A stretch of 64,000 nucleotides of DNA from Castor canadensis (taxonomy: Eukaryota; Chordata; Mammalia; Rodentia; Castoridae), in assembly GCF_047511655.1 (NCBI RefSeq), contig NC_133400.1, positions 129,001-193,000 on the forward strand, given 5' to 3'. Positions 25,601-32,060 of this stretch are shown in pieces. Within the stretch, counting starts at the first letter, position 1; every line of letters starts with the position of its first letter. The notes below the pieces were generated by a model. The model did no database searches. It was not told the DNA's origin and saw nothing but the letters and a program-made list of their open reading frames with translations. Position numbers and translations under genes: made by a program.

Positions 25601-28600
25601 GGTTTATAGGCATGAACCACTGGCACCCAATTTAACAGGAAGAATCTTTTATAAAATTATAATCTTTGGGCTGGTGGAGTGGCAAGTGGTAGAACACCTG
25701 CCCAGCAAGCTGGTTTGGTTTATCCTTAACAAAACTTGCCCTTCCTTAGTAAAAAAAGTTATAGGAATTCTACTACCTCCTGTTACTAAATACTGTGAAG
25801 TATTTAGTGAACCAGGGGTTTTTGCCCTTGCTGCAATCAAAATCAAGTGATTATCAAAGATAAAGATGACACAGTGTTGACTGTACCATTTCAAGTCCTT
25901 ATTCTAGCCAAACATGAAAGCAGCCTGATCACTGAAATTTATTTTGGAGGGAGTTGGTTTTTTGGTTTAATTGTACAATTTAGGTTATTCACAATCACCC
26001 TAAACTAGAAACAACTCAGATATCCATCAAAAAGTGAATGGATAAATGTACTGTGGTACAAACCACACATCACACTATCACTCAGCAATAAGAAGGAACA
26101 AACTATGAATATTCACGATCTGTGTAAATCTGAAAGCATATGCTAAGCATGAGGTCAGACACAAATAAGCACATTCTGGATGGTTACTCACAGGAAATCC
26201 TAGAGCAGGACAACAGTGACGGCAAGCATTACAGGCACAGGGCTGGAAATATTAGCGGAGGTCTTTTAGAGCTTGCTGGTAGCACTTACACTGGTATAAG
26301 TGTCAAAACTCATACTACAAACTTCAAATAGTACATTTTATTACATATTAAAACTTCATTACATATTACATATTGTAAGTTAACTTTTAAAAAATCCTTC
26401 CAGGAGCCAGGTGCCATTGGTTCCGCCTGTAATCCTAGCTAGTCAGGAGACAGAAATCAGGAGGATTGTGGTTCGAAGCTAGCCCAAGAAAACAGTTCTG
26501 CGAGACCCTATCTCAAAAAAAAAAAAAAAAATCACAAAAAAGGCTGGTGTAGTGGCTCAAAGTGTAGGCCCTGAGTTCAAGCCCCAGTACCAAAAAAAAA
26601 AAAAAAAAAATCCTTCCAGCTGAAATGGGAAAGATGATTTCTAATCTAAACCCATGAACCAGCTGTGTTAAGAACATCAAACACCATAGGTAATGAGGAT
26701 GGATCCCAGGCTGTCCATACCCTCCTTCCCCAGGAAGGATACCATCAGCCCCTTGGAATGTCTCTTAGAGTGGCATGTTTCTGGAGAAGTTCTTTTTTTC
26801 CTTCGGTTTCCAAGGTAACATATCTACATTCAAGTGTTGACCATGTGCCCAGCATGTACTAAAGGCTATACCCATGAATTTATTTAATCCTCATCATAAC
26901 CTCATAATGTAAACAAACACATCCCCAAAGTTCATGTGAAGTATCTGTCCAAGCTCTCTCATCTGTGACGAAGGGCCACTAGGATTCAAACCTAGGCTGC
27001 TCTGACTCCATAGCTCACGTGCACAAACTCTAACTATAGATAGTAACTATTTGTCTTAATAGAGGAAACACAGACTTAGGCAGTAATTCTGTGCATGCTT
27101 GCTGGATACCAGACTCTGTCCTGAGTGGTGGTGATACATTAGTGAATAACAAAATTCCTATTATCAGAAAGTTTATACTCCAGCAGTAGGAGCTAATCAA
27201 CACAAAAAAATAAACAAGTAACTTATACAATATGTTTGGTGGTAACTTTCAGAGGAAAAGAAAAAGACCAGAATAAAGAGAATGGTAATGTGGGTGACAT
27301 TACTTTTAGTCAGATGGTTAAGGCAGGCACCACTGGGAGGGTTACATCTGAGCAAAGCCCATGGGAGGCAAGGGAGCAAGCCTTGTGTTGATATCTGAAC
27401 AAAGGGAATTGCAGGCAGATAAGGCAGTAAAGGGACGTCAGGGTGGCTGGCGCAGAGCAAGCAGGATTAGAAAGGGATGAGGTGGGAAAGCTGTTGGTCA
27501 GCAAGCCTAAGAGCACTGAAGACTGTGGAGAAAGGAGAGCTGTGATCAGCACACTTTCAGTACAGAATGTACAGGAACAAGAGCAGAGGCAGAGACAAGG
27601 AAGAACAGTCACGTTCCCCTTGCACCTGGAGCTCAACGGTCAGTTAGGGGGTGTTGAGAAACCAGGGATGTCTTGCCAAGTGCTGGCCTTCACAATAGGA
27701 ATGAGAGGCCTTAAGAGACACAGGGAAGACTGAAGAGCAAATCCAGGCCCAAAGCAATAAGGTCAGTTAGCATCTGTATACATGGAGACATCTAAGAAGG
27801 GAGACACTGAGCTGAATCTAGACCTGGAAGGAGGACTGAGCTGGTGATATTAATATACAACCAGAATACAGGGTGCTGGGGGTATACCTCAGTGGTAGAG
27901 CACGCTTAGCATGAGCAAGGCCCTGGGTTCAATCTCTAGCACAGACCAAGCAAACAAGAAGGGGAAATACCAAGCCCTGAATAAGGCCCCCTAACCTGAG
28001 TGATTTTGGGGGAGGGGGGAGAAGAGGTTCACATAAGCATTTCTTTCCATTTGCACACACAATCACTTGTTATTTTTCTCACTTCTCCTGAATGTCCTCA
28101 ACCTTCCATTTACCCGTATTTCTTCATCAGCGGGAACATTATATTTATTCCCAACCAAAAAACCATCATATGGCTGGGCGCCGGTGGCTGAGTGGCCTGT
28201 AATTCTAGCCACTCAGGATGCAGGGATCAGGAGGATCACGGTTCAAAGCCAGCCGGGGCAAATAGTTCGCAAGACCCTATCTCAAAAAAACTTCACAAAA
28301 AAGGGCTGGTGGAGTGGCTCAAGGTGTAGGCCTTGAGTTCAAACCCCAGTACCACATAAAAAAAAAAAAAAAAAAAAGACCCCTCAAATCCCAGGCGTGG
28401 ATCCCCTGCCCACCCACTGCAGCTCTGCCCCCAACCCCCACCGCTCCGCCCCTTCACAGCAGCCCTGATCCTATTTAACCCCACCCCACCCACGGCTCTG
28501 CCCCTTGACACCATCCTATTTGCCCTTAACCCCTCCTTCCAGATTCTATGGACCCTCCCTCCCCTCTATGGTTCCACACCCGGCCCCTCGACACCATCTT

Positions 28601-29294
28601 GCCCACACCTTAAGCCCAACTCCCTCTACTGCAACTCAGTCCCATCACTCAAGACTCTTGACAGCACCCCCACTAACCTCTTAGGCCCAGCCCTCGACGT
28701 TATGGCCTCACATTCCCCTCAGTGGGGGAGGGGGACCCAGCCCCTTGACATCACCCCAAATCGCTCTTTAGCCTCACCCACTCCATGCAATTCAGCCATA
28801 GACAGCATCACTCACCCCCTGGCCCCGCCTCTCCTATCGACACCGCCTCCGGCCGCCACTTAGCCCCACCCCTAGGCGCCAAGCCCTCACCTGGAGCCCG
28901 GCCACGGCCACCTTCTACCCCACCTCCTTGCCACGCCCCGCCCTCCCCGCTGCAGTGCAGTCCCTTAACCACGCCCCACCACTGACATCATGACCACGCC
29001 CACTCCGCTGCAGTCCGGACCCAACTTTAGGCCCACACCACTCTGACATGACGTCAGACCGCACCTATTTCCCCCCCACAATCAGGTCGCCCCGCTCCTC
29101 ACCAGCTCGAACCGGTTGTTGACTTGGACGCCCTCCTTCCCTGTGCCTCCAGAGCGCCCGCTACCCGGTCCTCGTTTTGGTCCTTCTTCTTCTGCGTCAT
29201 CGTCTTCCTGGAGGACAAACTGCAAGGCGTCGGGCCCGAGGGGCTCCTGGCCGCGCTGTTCCCCCCTCAGCCTTCGGAGGGCCCGGCGCGACAT
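873..29294 (-). CDS. TCF25: TCF25 coding region, exons 1-16 (3' end off window)
   Basis: TCF25 (NULP1) is a ~676-residue protein conserved from yeast Rqc1 to mammals. It associates with the 60S ribosome quality-control complex (Listerin, NEMF, VCP), where it helps direct ubiquitination of stalled nascent chains. It was first described as a basic-helix-loop-helix-like transcription repressor. Sixteen coding exons are visible, giving about 595 codons: an acidic N-terminus, a lysine-rich stretch in exon 3, then the long conserved helical Tcf25 domain (exons 5-16). All introns are GT-AG and all phases agree. The last ~80 residues, including the acidic C-terminus, must lie beyond position 1. Exon identity rests on recognisable family protein sequence such as [32 protein letters not shown] and [15 protein letters not shown]. 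There is no frameshift or stop inside any exon, so the gene looks intact. Confidence 0.96.
1290..1490 (+). repeat. B1-dID dimeric SINE
   Basis: B1-like head (CTGCAATCCCAGCTACTCAGG), the linker CCTATCTCGAAAAAACCC, the dID part (GGGCTGGTGGAGTGGGTC, CTGAGTTCAAACTCTAG) and poly(A). Rest of the intron (1,491-1,936): nothing recognised. Confidence 0.88.
1937..2027 (-). CDS. TCF25: TCF25 coding exon 15
   Basis: 91 nt, encoding [20 protein letters not shown] and then [11 protein letters not shown] (residues ~538-568). Acceptor GGCCTCAG, donor GTAAGC. Confidence 0.95.
2117..2335 (+). repeat. B1-dID dimeric SINE
   Basis: CACCAGAGGCTCATACCTGTAATC ... GTATGGTTCAAATAGTAG ... CAAACCCCAGTCCCACCAAAAA. The rest of TCF25 intron 14 (2,340-3,420) is unique apart from the 35-bp duplication at 3,277. 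Confidence 0.85.
3277..3340 (+). repeat. 35-bp tandem duplication
   Basis: CCTCCAAAGAGGGGCATGGG plus GAGGTGCTG occurs at 3,277 and again at 3,312, nearly identical. It lies in TCF25 intron 14, just left of exon 14. Confidence 0.9.
3421..3579 (-). CDS. TCF25: TCF25 coding exon 14
   Basis: 159 nt, encoding [20 protein letters not shown], then [14 protein letters not shown] and [13 protein letters not shown] (residues ~485-538). Acceptor CTTCCACAG, donor GTAAGC. Confidence 0.95.
3580..5550. other. TCF25 introns 12 and 13, largely repeat-free
   Basis: Apart from exon 13 (4,349-4,436) I see no clear transposable element here. There is a short G-run at 4,217-4,225. No RNA gene or convincing ORF; open frames are short and lack family resemblance. 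Confidence 0.5.
4349..4436 (-). CDS. TCF25: TCF25 coding exon 13
   Basis: 88 nt, encoding [20 protein letters not shown] and then RFFGPDAEI (residues ~456-485). Acceptor TCTTGTGTAG, donor GTAAAG. Confidence 0.95.
5551..5740 (-). repeat. Tandem ~88-bp duplication overlapping TCF25 exon 12 end
   Basis: Two copies lie side by side. The functional one (about 5,642-5,735) contains the last part of exon 12 and its donor. The decayed copy (about 5,551-5,641) lies in the intron. Shared blocks include TCACCTC..ACCT and GGGAACATGGTGAGC.CCTGCTG at 5,591-5,613 versus 5,679-5,701. The intronic copy keeps a GTAGG donor-like site and an open frame ending ...QQVLTMFPI. Confidence 0.75.
5674..5833 (-). CDS. 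TCF25: TCF25 coding exon 12
   Basis: 160 nt, encoding [20 protein letters not shown], then [10 protein letters not shown] and [10 protein letters not shown] (residues ~403-456). The final ~38 nt of this exon and its donor GTAGG are partly repeated 88 bp further into the intron at 5,551-5,641. Acceptor TTGTAG. Confidence 0.95.
6518..6623 (-). CDS. TCF25: TCF25 coding exon 11
   Basis: 106 nt, encoding [20 protein letters not shown] and then [13 protein letters not shown] (residues ~367-402). The intron between exons 10 and 11 is only 128 bp. Acceptor CTGGAAG, which has a weak pyrimidine tract; donor GTAGGT. Confidence 0.95.
6752..6844 (-). CDS. TCF25: TCF25 coding exon 10
   Basis: 93 nt, encoding [20 protein letters not shown] and then [10 protein letters not shown] (residues ~336-367). 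Acceptor GGACCTAG, donor GTGAGT. Confidence 0.96.
7047..7255 (-). repeat. B1-dID dimeric SINE
   Basis: TGGTGGCACTGGGGTTCAAAC ... GCCACACTCCCAGCCC ... TTTTTGAGACAGG ... CTCAGCCTCCTGAGTG, the complement of the dimer. The rest of the intron between exons 9 and 10 (7,260-8,086) shows nothing recognised. Confidence 0.85.
8087..8180 (-). CDS. TCF25: TCF25 coding exon 9
   Basis: 94 nt, encoding [20 protein letters not shown] and then [11 protein letters not shown] (residues ~305-336). Highly conserved core. Acceptor ACCTGCAG, donor GTGAGC. Confidence 0.96.
8440..8915 (+). mobile_element. Old LINE-1 3' end (L1M type)
   Basis: Shows the family order: CCAAATGTCCATCAATTGATG, TTTTATCCAGCCATAAACAGG, AGTGGTCCCAGGAGCTGAGG, GACTATGGTGATGGCTGCAC and GTGAATTACATCTCAATGAGG. 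TCF25 intron between exons 8 and 9. Confidence 0.8.
9015..9114 (-). CDS. TCF25: TCF25 coding exon 8
   Basis: 100 nt, encoding [20 protein letters not shown] and then [11 protein letters not shown] (residues ~272-305). This is part of the helical-repeat-like core of the protein. Acceptor TTTCTCAG, donor GTGAGA. Confidence 0.96.
9116..11403. other. TCF25 introns around exon 7, no clear repeats
   Basis: 9,116-9,824 and 9,956-11,403 are mostly unique sequence. No SINE is obvious and I can assign nothing. A short G-run lies at 11,010-11,016. Confidence 0.45.
9825..9955 (-). CDS. TCF25: TCF25 coding exon 7
   Basis: 131 nt, encoding [20 protein letters not shown] and then [14 protein letters not shown] (residues ~228-271). 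It is essentially identical to the mammalian family sequence. Acceptor CCTCCCAG, donor GTGCGT. Confidence 0.96.
11404..11486 (-). CDS. TCF25: TCF25 coding exon 6
   Basis: 83 nt, encoding [19 protein letters not shown] and then WPRYSKP (residues ~200-228). This is a basic, aromatic-rich segment conserved in the family. Acceptor TCTCCCCAG, donor GTGAGG. Confidence 0.95.
11702..11880 (+). repeat. Two adjacent ID-like SINEs
   Basis: 11,702-11,785 (GGCTGGAGGTGTGGCTCAGTGG ... AATCCCTAGCACTGCAAAAA) and 11,791-11,880 (GGGGCTGGAGATGTAGC ... CCTAGCACCACCAAAAAATAA), the closest to the tRNA-Ala-derived ID consensus in the window. 11,881-12,600 is unique. Confidence 0.88.
12622..12842 (+). repeat. B1-dID dimeric SINE
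   Basis: GTGCTGGTGACTCATGCCTATAATC ... GTGGTAAACATGAGTTTGC ... poly(A). 12,843-13,384 is unique. Confidence 0.85.
13385..13962. repeat. SINE cluster around an L1 insertion
   Basis: B1 on the minus strand (13,385-13,500, GACTCAGGGTCTTGCTATATAG), then the L1 insertion at 13,562-13,699, B1 on plus (13,710-13,850) and an ID on plus (13,876-13,962, GGTTCAATCCCCAGCATTTAAA). Confidence 0.8.
13562..13699 (+). mobile_element. 5'-truncated LINE-1 3' end with target duplication
   Basis: GGATGAACCTAACCAATATACAATG and the GCTAATAAAAATGC tail are typical of a rodent L1 3' UTR. An 11-bp repeat AAAATAACAAG at 13,551-13,561 and 13,700-13,710 flanks it. TCF25 intron 5. Confidence 0.75.
14030..15540. repeat. 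SINE cluster in TCF25 intron 5
   Basis: ID minus 14,030-14,112; B1-dID plus 14,413-14,615; ID plus 14,896-14,992 with long poly(A); B1 plus 15,023-15,125; ID plus 15,440-15,537 (GGCAGGGAGTGAGGCTCAAG). A short (GT)n run lies at 14,003-14,020. Segments between them are unique or A-rich. Confidence 0.8.
15244..15328 (+). repeat. 43-bp tandem duplication
   Basis: CA[T/C]GAAGAAC.ATTAAATCAACACA.GTAAAG occurs at 15,244 and 15,287 with a few differences, in TCF25 intron 5. Confidence 0.88.
15772..15837 (-). CDS. TCF25: TCF25 coding exon 5
   Basis: 66 nt, encoding [21 protein letters not shown] (residues ~178-200), a signature of the family near the start of the Tcf25 domain. It is split at both ends across arginine codons. 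Donor GTAAGG. Confidence 0.95.
15838..18043. repeat. TCF25 intron 4: SINE-dense
   Basis: B1 plus 16,178-16,300; ID minus 16,343-16,425; the (CA)n dimer at 16,448; B1-dID plus 16,795-17,007; a more decayed dimer plus 17,010-17,245; B1-dID minus 17,352-17,562; ID minus 17,645-17,730; B1-dID minus 17,745-17,955. Only about 15,840-16,140 is unique. Confidence 0.8.
16448..16712 (+). repeat. B1-dID SINE with (CA)n in its linker
   Basis: A B1-like left part (16,448-16,575) and a dID right part (GGCTGGTGGAGTACCTCAG to 16,712) are separated by a pure (AC)n run of 73 bp at 16,583-16,655, where other copies have only CCAACACAAAAAAG. The microsatellite therefore grew from the A-rich linker of the dimer. 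Confidence 0.88.
18044..18162 (-). CDS. TCF25: TCF25 coding exon 4
   Basis: 119 nt (residues ~139-178), encoding [16 protein letters not shown] and then [11 protein letters not shown]. It marks the start of the strongly conserved domain. The last codon (Arg) is split AG|A with exon 5. Acceptor TTTTTAG, donor GTACAG. Confidence 0.95.
18215..19490 (-). repeat. SINEs flanking TCF25 exon 3
   Basis: B1 minus 18,215-18,312 (TTTTTGAGACAGAGTCTCAC); 18,313-19,040 unique; a dID/B1 composite minus 19,160-19,490. It also has GGGATGGCCCCAAAAGGCAATC, a second diverged B1 half. Confidence 0.75.
19041..19115 (-). CDS. TCF25: TCF25 coding exon 3 (lysine-rich)
   Basis: 25 codons, phase 0. It encodes [18 protein letters not shown] and then NCPGGSS (residues ~114-138). 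The basic run is the polylysine segment of TCF25, likely a nuclear-localisation or rRNA-contact patch (inference). Acceptor TTGTTAG, donor GTATGT. Confidence 0.93.
19868..20075 (+). repeat. B1-dID dimeric SINE
   Basis: GGCTCATGCCTGTAATCCTAGC ... AAAAAAGGGCTGGCAAAGTGG ... CCCTGAGTTTAAACCCCAATACC and poly(A). TCF25 intron 2, 200 bp left of exon 2. Confidence 0.88.
20279..20425 (-). CDS. TCF25: TCF25 coding exon 2
   Basis: 49 codons, phase 0 at both ends, giving [10 protein letters not shown] through TPPEQ (residues ~65-113). This is the divergent acidic part of the N-terminus and is the least conserved exon against the human protein that I remember. Acceptor TTTTCCAG, donor GTATGG. Confidence 0.93.
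20747..20870 (+). mobile_element. LINE-1 3' end inserted into a SINE tail
   Basis: GGGGGTGATCTAACCAATGTAC, CCTAATAAAAAATT and a poly(A). It is flanked by an 11-bp TAACCAATGCA repeat at 20,736-20,746 and 20,871-20,881, so this is a separate insertion of the same L1 family as at 13.6 kb. TCF25 intron 1. Confidence 0.8.
21382..21505 (+). mobile_element. Tigger/MER2-like DNA transposon fragment
   Basis: GTCATCCCTCATATCTACAGG, CCATGGATACCAAAACCTGC, TAAAATCCCTTATAAATGG and GTAGTATTTGCATATAA match the 5' end of MER2-type Tigger elements. An antisense ID SINE cuts it at 21,505. Confidence 0.65.
22450..22860 (+). mobile_element. Possible solo LTR of an endogenous retrovirus
   Basis: Non-SINE block in TCF25 intron 1 with promoter-like TGGATAAAAGACCCC (22,592), a late AATAAAG (22,820) followed by a T-rich stretch, and no coding content. 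This layout is LTR-like, but I cannot name the family or show clear TG...CA ends. Confidence 0.3.
22861..24720. repeat. Repeat cluster around the minisatellite
   Basis: 22,861-23,140 has short internal repeats (AGAACTGGTAACACTAAAGG, GAGCTGATAGCACTAAGGAC). Decayed B1-dID plus 23,150-23,400; minisatellite 23,450-23,806; B1-dID plus 23,865-24,095; ID plus 24,205-24,270; B1-dID minus 24,525-24,720. Confidence 0.7.
23450..23806 (+). repeat. 34-bp minisatellite, about ten units
   Basis: Ten successive units of exactly 34 bp from 23,467, with a partial unit before. The consensus is about CACTCTTCAGGGTGGTCCCA then CTGTCTTGCTCCAG. Units diverge by 10-30% but show no length change. Because 34 is not a multiple of 3, three units make one 102-bp coding-phase period. 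The array is open in several forward frames. It sits in TCF25 intron 1, antisense to the gene, between an LTR-like block and a SINE. Confidence 0.92.
25985..26340 (+). mobile_element. LINE-1 3' fragment
   Basis: ATTCACAATCACCCTAAACTAG, CCATCAAAAAGTGAATGG and GTACTGTGGTACAAACC match the L1 3' region. It is diverged, in TCF25 intron 1. Confidence 0.65.
26840..27480. repeat. MIR (26,840-27,030, +) followed by L2 (27,085-27,480, -)
   Basis: The first part shows the MIR order GACCATGTGCCCAGCATG, TTTAATCCTCATCATAACC and AGGATTCAAACCTAGGCTGC. The second is the complement of the L2 3' region, read as ATACCAGACTCTGTCC, GTTTATACTCCAGCAG, GGAGGGTTACATCTGAGC and GGCTGGCGCAGAGC. Both are ancient mammal-wide repeats in TCF25 intron 1. 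Confidence 0.65.
28390..29090 (+). repeat. C-rich degenerate minisatellite-like tract
   Basis: The plus strand is very C-rich and G-poor. Two alternating motifs recur: CCCCTTGACACCATC-type (near 28,508, 28,587, 28,657, 28,746, 28,838, 28,983) and CTGCAGCTCAGCCC-type (near 28,418, 28,628, 28,786, 28,950, 29,010). Spacing is irregular at about 50-90 bp. It is the first part of TCF25 intron 1, so the nascent RNA and coding strand are G-rich. Confidence 0.6.
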
Positions 29295-29660
29295 AGGACC
29301 CGACGGCCTGACGTCTGGAGAGAAAGCAGAAGGTAGCTGCCGGCGCGCCTGCGCACTTACGGCGCGCTGGCGCGAGGCTGGCGTGTCGCACCTGCGCTCT
29401 GCGCTCCCCGGAACTTCCTCTCCGTCAGCGGTAGCGTGCAAGAAGCTGCGGTCGTCTCTGAGCGTGTTCTCGCGAGAGCTTGGCTGCCCTGTTGCGGTCG
29501 GGTGTGTAGGGTCGTGGATTCGGGGTGTGCGGGGAAGGGATGACCTGGATGATATAGGCTTAGAGCGACCAACGCCCATGACCTAGACCCCTGTTCTCGG
29601 AGGCCGGGCAGGAGGCACTTGTAGTTGGGGCCAGGTAAGAAGCGGAGTTCAAAGTGATAG
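28800..29660 (-). promoter_or_regulatory. TCF25: CpG-rich promoter and 5' UTR region of TCF25
   Basis: This is the only strongly CpG-rich stretch well inside the window, with many CG dinucleotides over ~29.1-29.6 kb, and it covers the TCF25 start codon. It has no TATA box I can identify, GC boxes (CCGCCC/CGCCCC) in 28.8-29.0 kb, and an ETS-type ACTTCC core near 29,405. This fits a housekeeping CpG-island promoter. The exact start site cannot be read from sequence; it should lie between about 29,300 and 29,480. Confidence 0.7.
29103..29294 (-). CDS. TCF25: TCF25 coding exon 1
   Basis: 64 codons from the start ATG (29,294-29,292) to donor GTGAGG. The product begins [15 protein letters not shown] and ends VNNRFEL, the family's exact N-terminal exon, with an acidic DDDAEEE run at about residues 30-36. 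The same frame stays open upstream to another ATG at 29,579. I chose the downstream ATG because family conservation begins there. Confidence 0.96.
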
Positions 29661-30002
29661 TCCGGAAGCTACAGATGAGCGAGAAGTCGAGGGTCCTGGA
29701 CTCAGTCCTGCATGGCCTACCAGCTTCCTCTGCCCCTTCGCAGGCTGCCAAGAAACACTGCTCTCCTTAATAGAAATAAACAACCTAAACCCAGGAGCTT
29801 CTCAAAGTTGCAGATTCCCGGACATCTCTCCTCCCCCGAGATACACGGAACCGAACCGAAAGGGTAGATCCCGGGTGCTTGCTCTTTGTTGTTGCTACCG
29901 CAGCAGATAATGCTCCTGTACATGCTAGGTATGAGAATCAGTGTCCTGCCCTTACCATGCATCATAACCTACTAAGGAGGTTTCCACAATAAAGCTGTAC
30001 AG

Positions 30003-31240
30003 ACCTAGCTGGCAGAGTGACTCAAGTGATAGAGCATCTGCCTAGCAAGTACGAGGTGCTGACTTCAAACCCCAGTAAGACCCACTCCACAGATGAAATT
30101 TGGGTCCGGCTGTGATTTTTTTTTTCCTTCCCCTCAGATTGGGATTTGAATTTAGGGCCTTTCACTTTCTAGGCAACCCGTCTACCATTTGAGCCACTCC
30201 TCCAGCCCTCCCCCCTCTTTTTTATGCTTTTTAGTTATTTTTCAGGTAGGGTCTGGCGCTTTTTGTCTGGATGGGCTACAAACCACAATTCTTCAACCTA
30301 AACTTCCTTTTTTTTTTTTTTTTCAGTTTTCTTTTATTATTCATATGTGCATACAAGGCTTGGTTCATTTCTCCCCCCTGCCCCCACCCCCTCCCTTACC
30401 ACCCGCTCCGCCCCCTCCTAAACTTCCTGAGTAGCTGAAATTACAGAAGTGAATCACCACACCCTGATTATTTGTTAATATGGGAGTGGAGTCTCACTTT
30501 TTACCAGGGCTGGCCTGGAACCAAGATCCTCCCATCTCCACCGCCCAAGTAGCTAGGATTATAGAAGTGAGCCACTGCACCTGGCCCCTGGCTGTATTAT
30601 TTTTAAACTTTTTTGGGGGGAGGGTGATACCGGGTTTGAATTCATTGCTTTGCACTTGCTAGGCAGGCACTTTACCACTTGGGCCATGCCCCCAGCCCTC
30701 CTGGTTGTGATATTTGTGAAAAGCTTTTGGGACTGCAGAAGTCCAAATGCAAGAGCAAGATGAGCTGGTATTAGGATTGGATCCAGCAGCTTTGGGTGTG
30801 GGGATGAATGGCCCTAGCCAAGCAGTGAGGCCAATCACTGTACTGAATTCTGGAATTCTTTCTTCTTCTTGGAAAGTACTATCTTCCTTTTACAGGTGAA
30901 GAAACTGGAACTCAGTAAGTAGCCCAGAAACCCTGAGTTTGCATTCAGATAGATCCAGAGTCCGAATGAGGTTGGCAGCTGGCAAGAATGGAGGAAGCAG
31001 GGGCAGGTCCATTGACTTCATCTCTGCTACACACCTGCTCCTGTCCTTGAGCTCCACCCCAGTCTGGGTTCCCCGCTAGGTTGGGAGCTCGCCCAGTGTT
31101 TAATCTGGAGAGTTGGAGCATGGCTAGCCTGTCAGCAGCTCTGCCTGTACCTGACTAGCATCTTTTTTTTTTTCTTTTTTCTGATGGTACTGGGGTTTAA
31201 ACCCAGGGATTTGCCAGGCAGGCACTCTACACTTTCATCC
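30003..31240. repeat. Intergenic SINEs left of the 7SL pseudogene
   Basis: ID plus 30,003-30,085; B1-dID minus 30,115-30,590 split by the retroposed fragment at 30,308; dID minus 30,605-30,705; MIR-like 30,880-30,960 (TTACAGGTGAAGAAACTGG); ID minus 31,163-31,240. 29,660-30,000 is unique. Confidence 0.7.
30308..30416 (-). mobile_element. Retroposed 3'-end fragment (LINE-1-like) inside a SINE
   Basis: A T-run, then TTTTCTTTTATTATTCATATG and a C-rich body, flanked by an 11-bp repeat CCTAAACTTCC at 30,297-30,307 and 30,417-30,427. It splits an antisense B1-dID SINE (30,115-30,590). It looks like a rodent L1 3' end by memory; the target duplication is directly visible. Confidence 0.7.
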
Positions 31241-31642
31241 CCATGCTAGCATCTTAAGGTACTTCACAGTAGCTGACACATAGCTGCTGCCTCAAGCTCT
31301 CCACCTGCCCTACTTGCTCCCAGCCACTCCTACCCCACTCAGCACACCATCCCCATGTCTATTTTGACTTTAGGACCAGGCTAGTTTCTGTGTCACCCCT
31401 TGGTCAAGTTGTGTGAATAGTCAAGTTGTTGCCCAACCTATGGATGAAAATGAGAGGTCTTAATCTGGAATTTCTTTGCCTCTCTGAGAGAGAAGTTGTG
31501 TACACTGTGAGAAACACAACTGGTACAACTTGGAATAGGTCTTCCTAAACAACCAGCTACAAATGTGAGGTTCTCCCTGAACTGATAAGGCCTGGTCCTC
31601 ATCAATGAGGTTGGTTCTAAACCACCTCTATTTGCCAAGATC

Positions 31643-32029
31643 TCAGGTAGATGAAGCTGGTTTCAGCTTCCTGTACTCATGGTTGGGGAGAGGGAAGAGC
31701 CCAATGACCCCAAGGGCAGCAAGGAGACAGAAGTACCAGCTGCTTTCCTTGACTTTGCCTCGGAGCTCGTCTGCCTGAATAGCCTCAGGAAGCTGTTCTG
31801 TGTGGGACTGCACAGCCTGGCCCATAGGCATTCCTCGGCTCTGCCTGGATGTGCTTTTGTTTTCATATGAGCCTTCCAAATGTTCTGTGTGGATCAGAAC
31901 CCAGGTTGTCCCATGATTGGGAGTATGAACTGGTGCTAGGTGGTTGCCGAATCTGTAAATCAGGCTAAAGGAAATAGCACTCCCCACTGCGCCTCTCACC
32001 CCCAGCAGCTTCCCATCAGTGCTACACAA
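31643..32029 (-). other. Unrecognised 128-codon ORF in the intergenic region
   Basis: The longest open frame between SPIRE2 and TCF25. Its C-terminal part has a hydrophobic stretch (WYFCLLAALGVIGLFPL) after a charged segment (ADELRGKVKESS). I do not recognise the product. The surrounding block 31,430-32,030 contains no SINE and could be an unidentified LTR or old retrocopy. There is no clear promoter. It is listed because it may be read as a gene; I doubt that it is one. Confidence 0.2.
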
Positions 32030-32060
32030 ACAGTTTTTTTTTTTCCTTTTTTTAAAGTCA

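Larger units (their letters stand above)
24721..28389. repeat. Middle of TCF25 intron 1
   Basis: 24,721-25,250 no clear repeat; B1 minus 25,255-25,370; B1-dID minus 25,430-25,640; L1 25,985-26,340; B1-dID plus 26,405-26,612; MIR and L2 26,840-27,480; ID plus 27,868-27,960; B1-dID plus 28,170-28,378. 27,500-27,860 shows nothing I recognise. Confidence 0.65.

Noticed and set aside
29116-29586. 156-codon plus-strand ORF over the TCF25 promoter, suggesting a divergent gene
   Set aside because: It is antisense to exon 1 and its 5' UTR in stop-poor CpG DNA. The product is Arg/Ser-rich with no homology I recognise.
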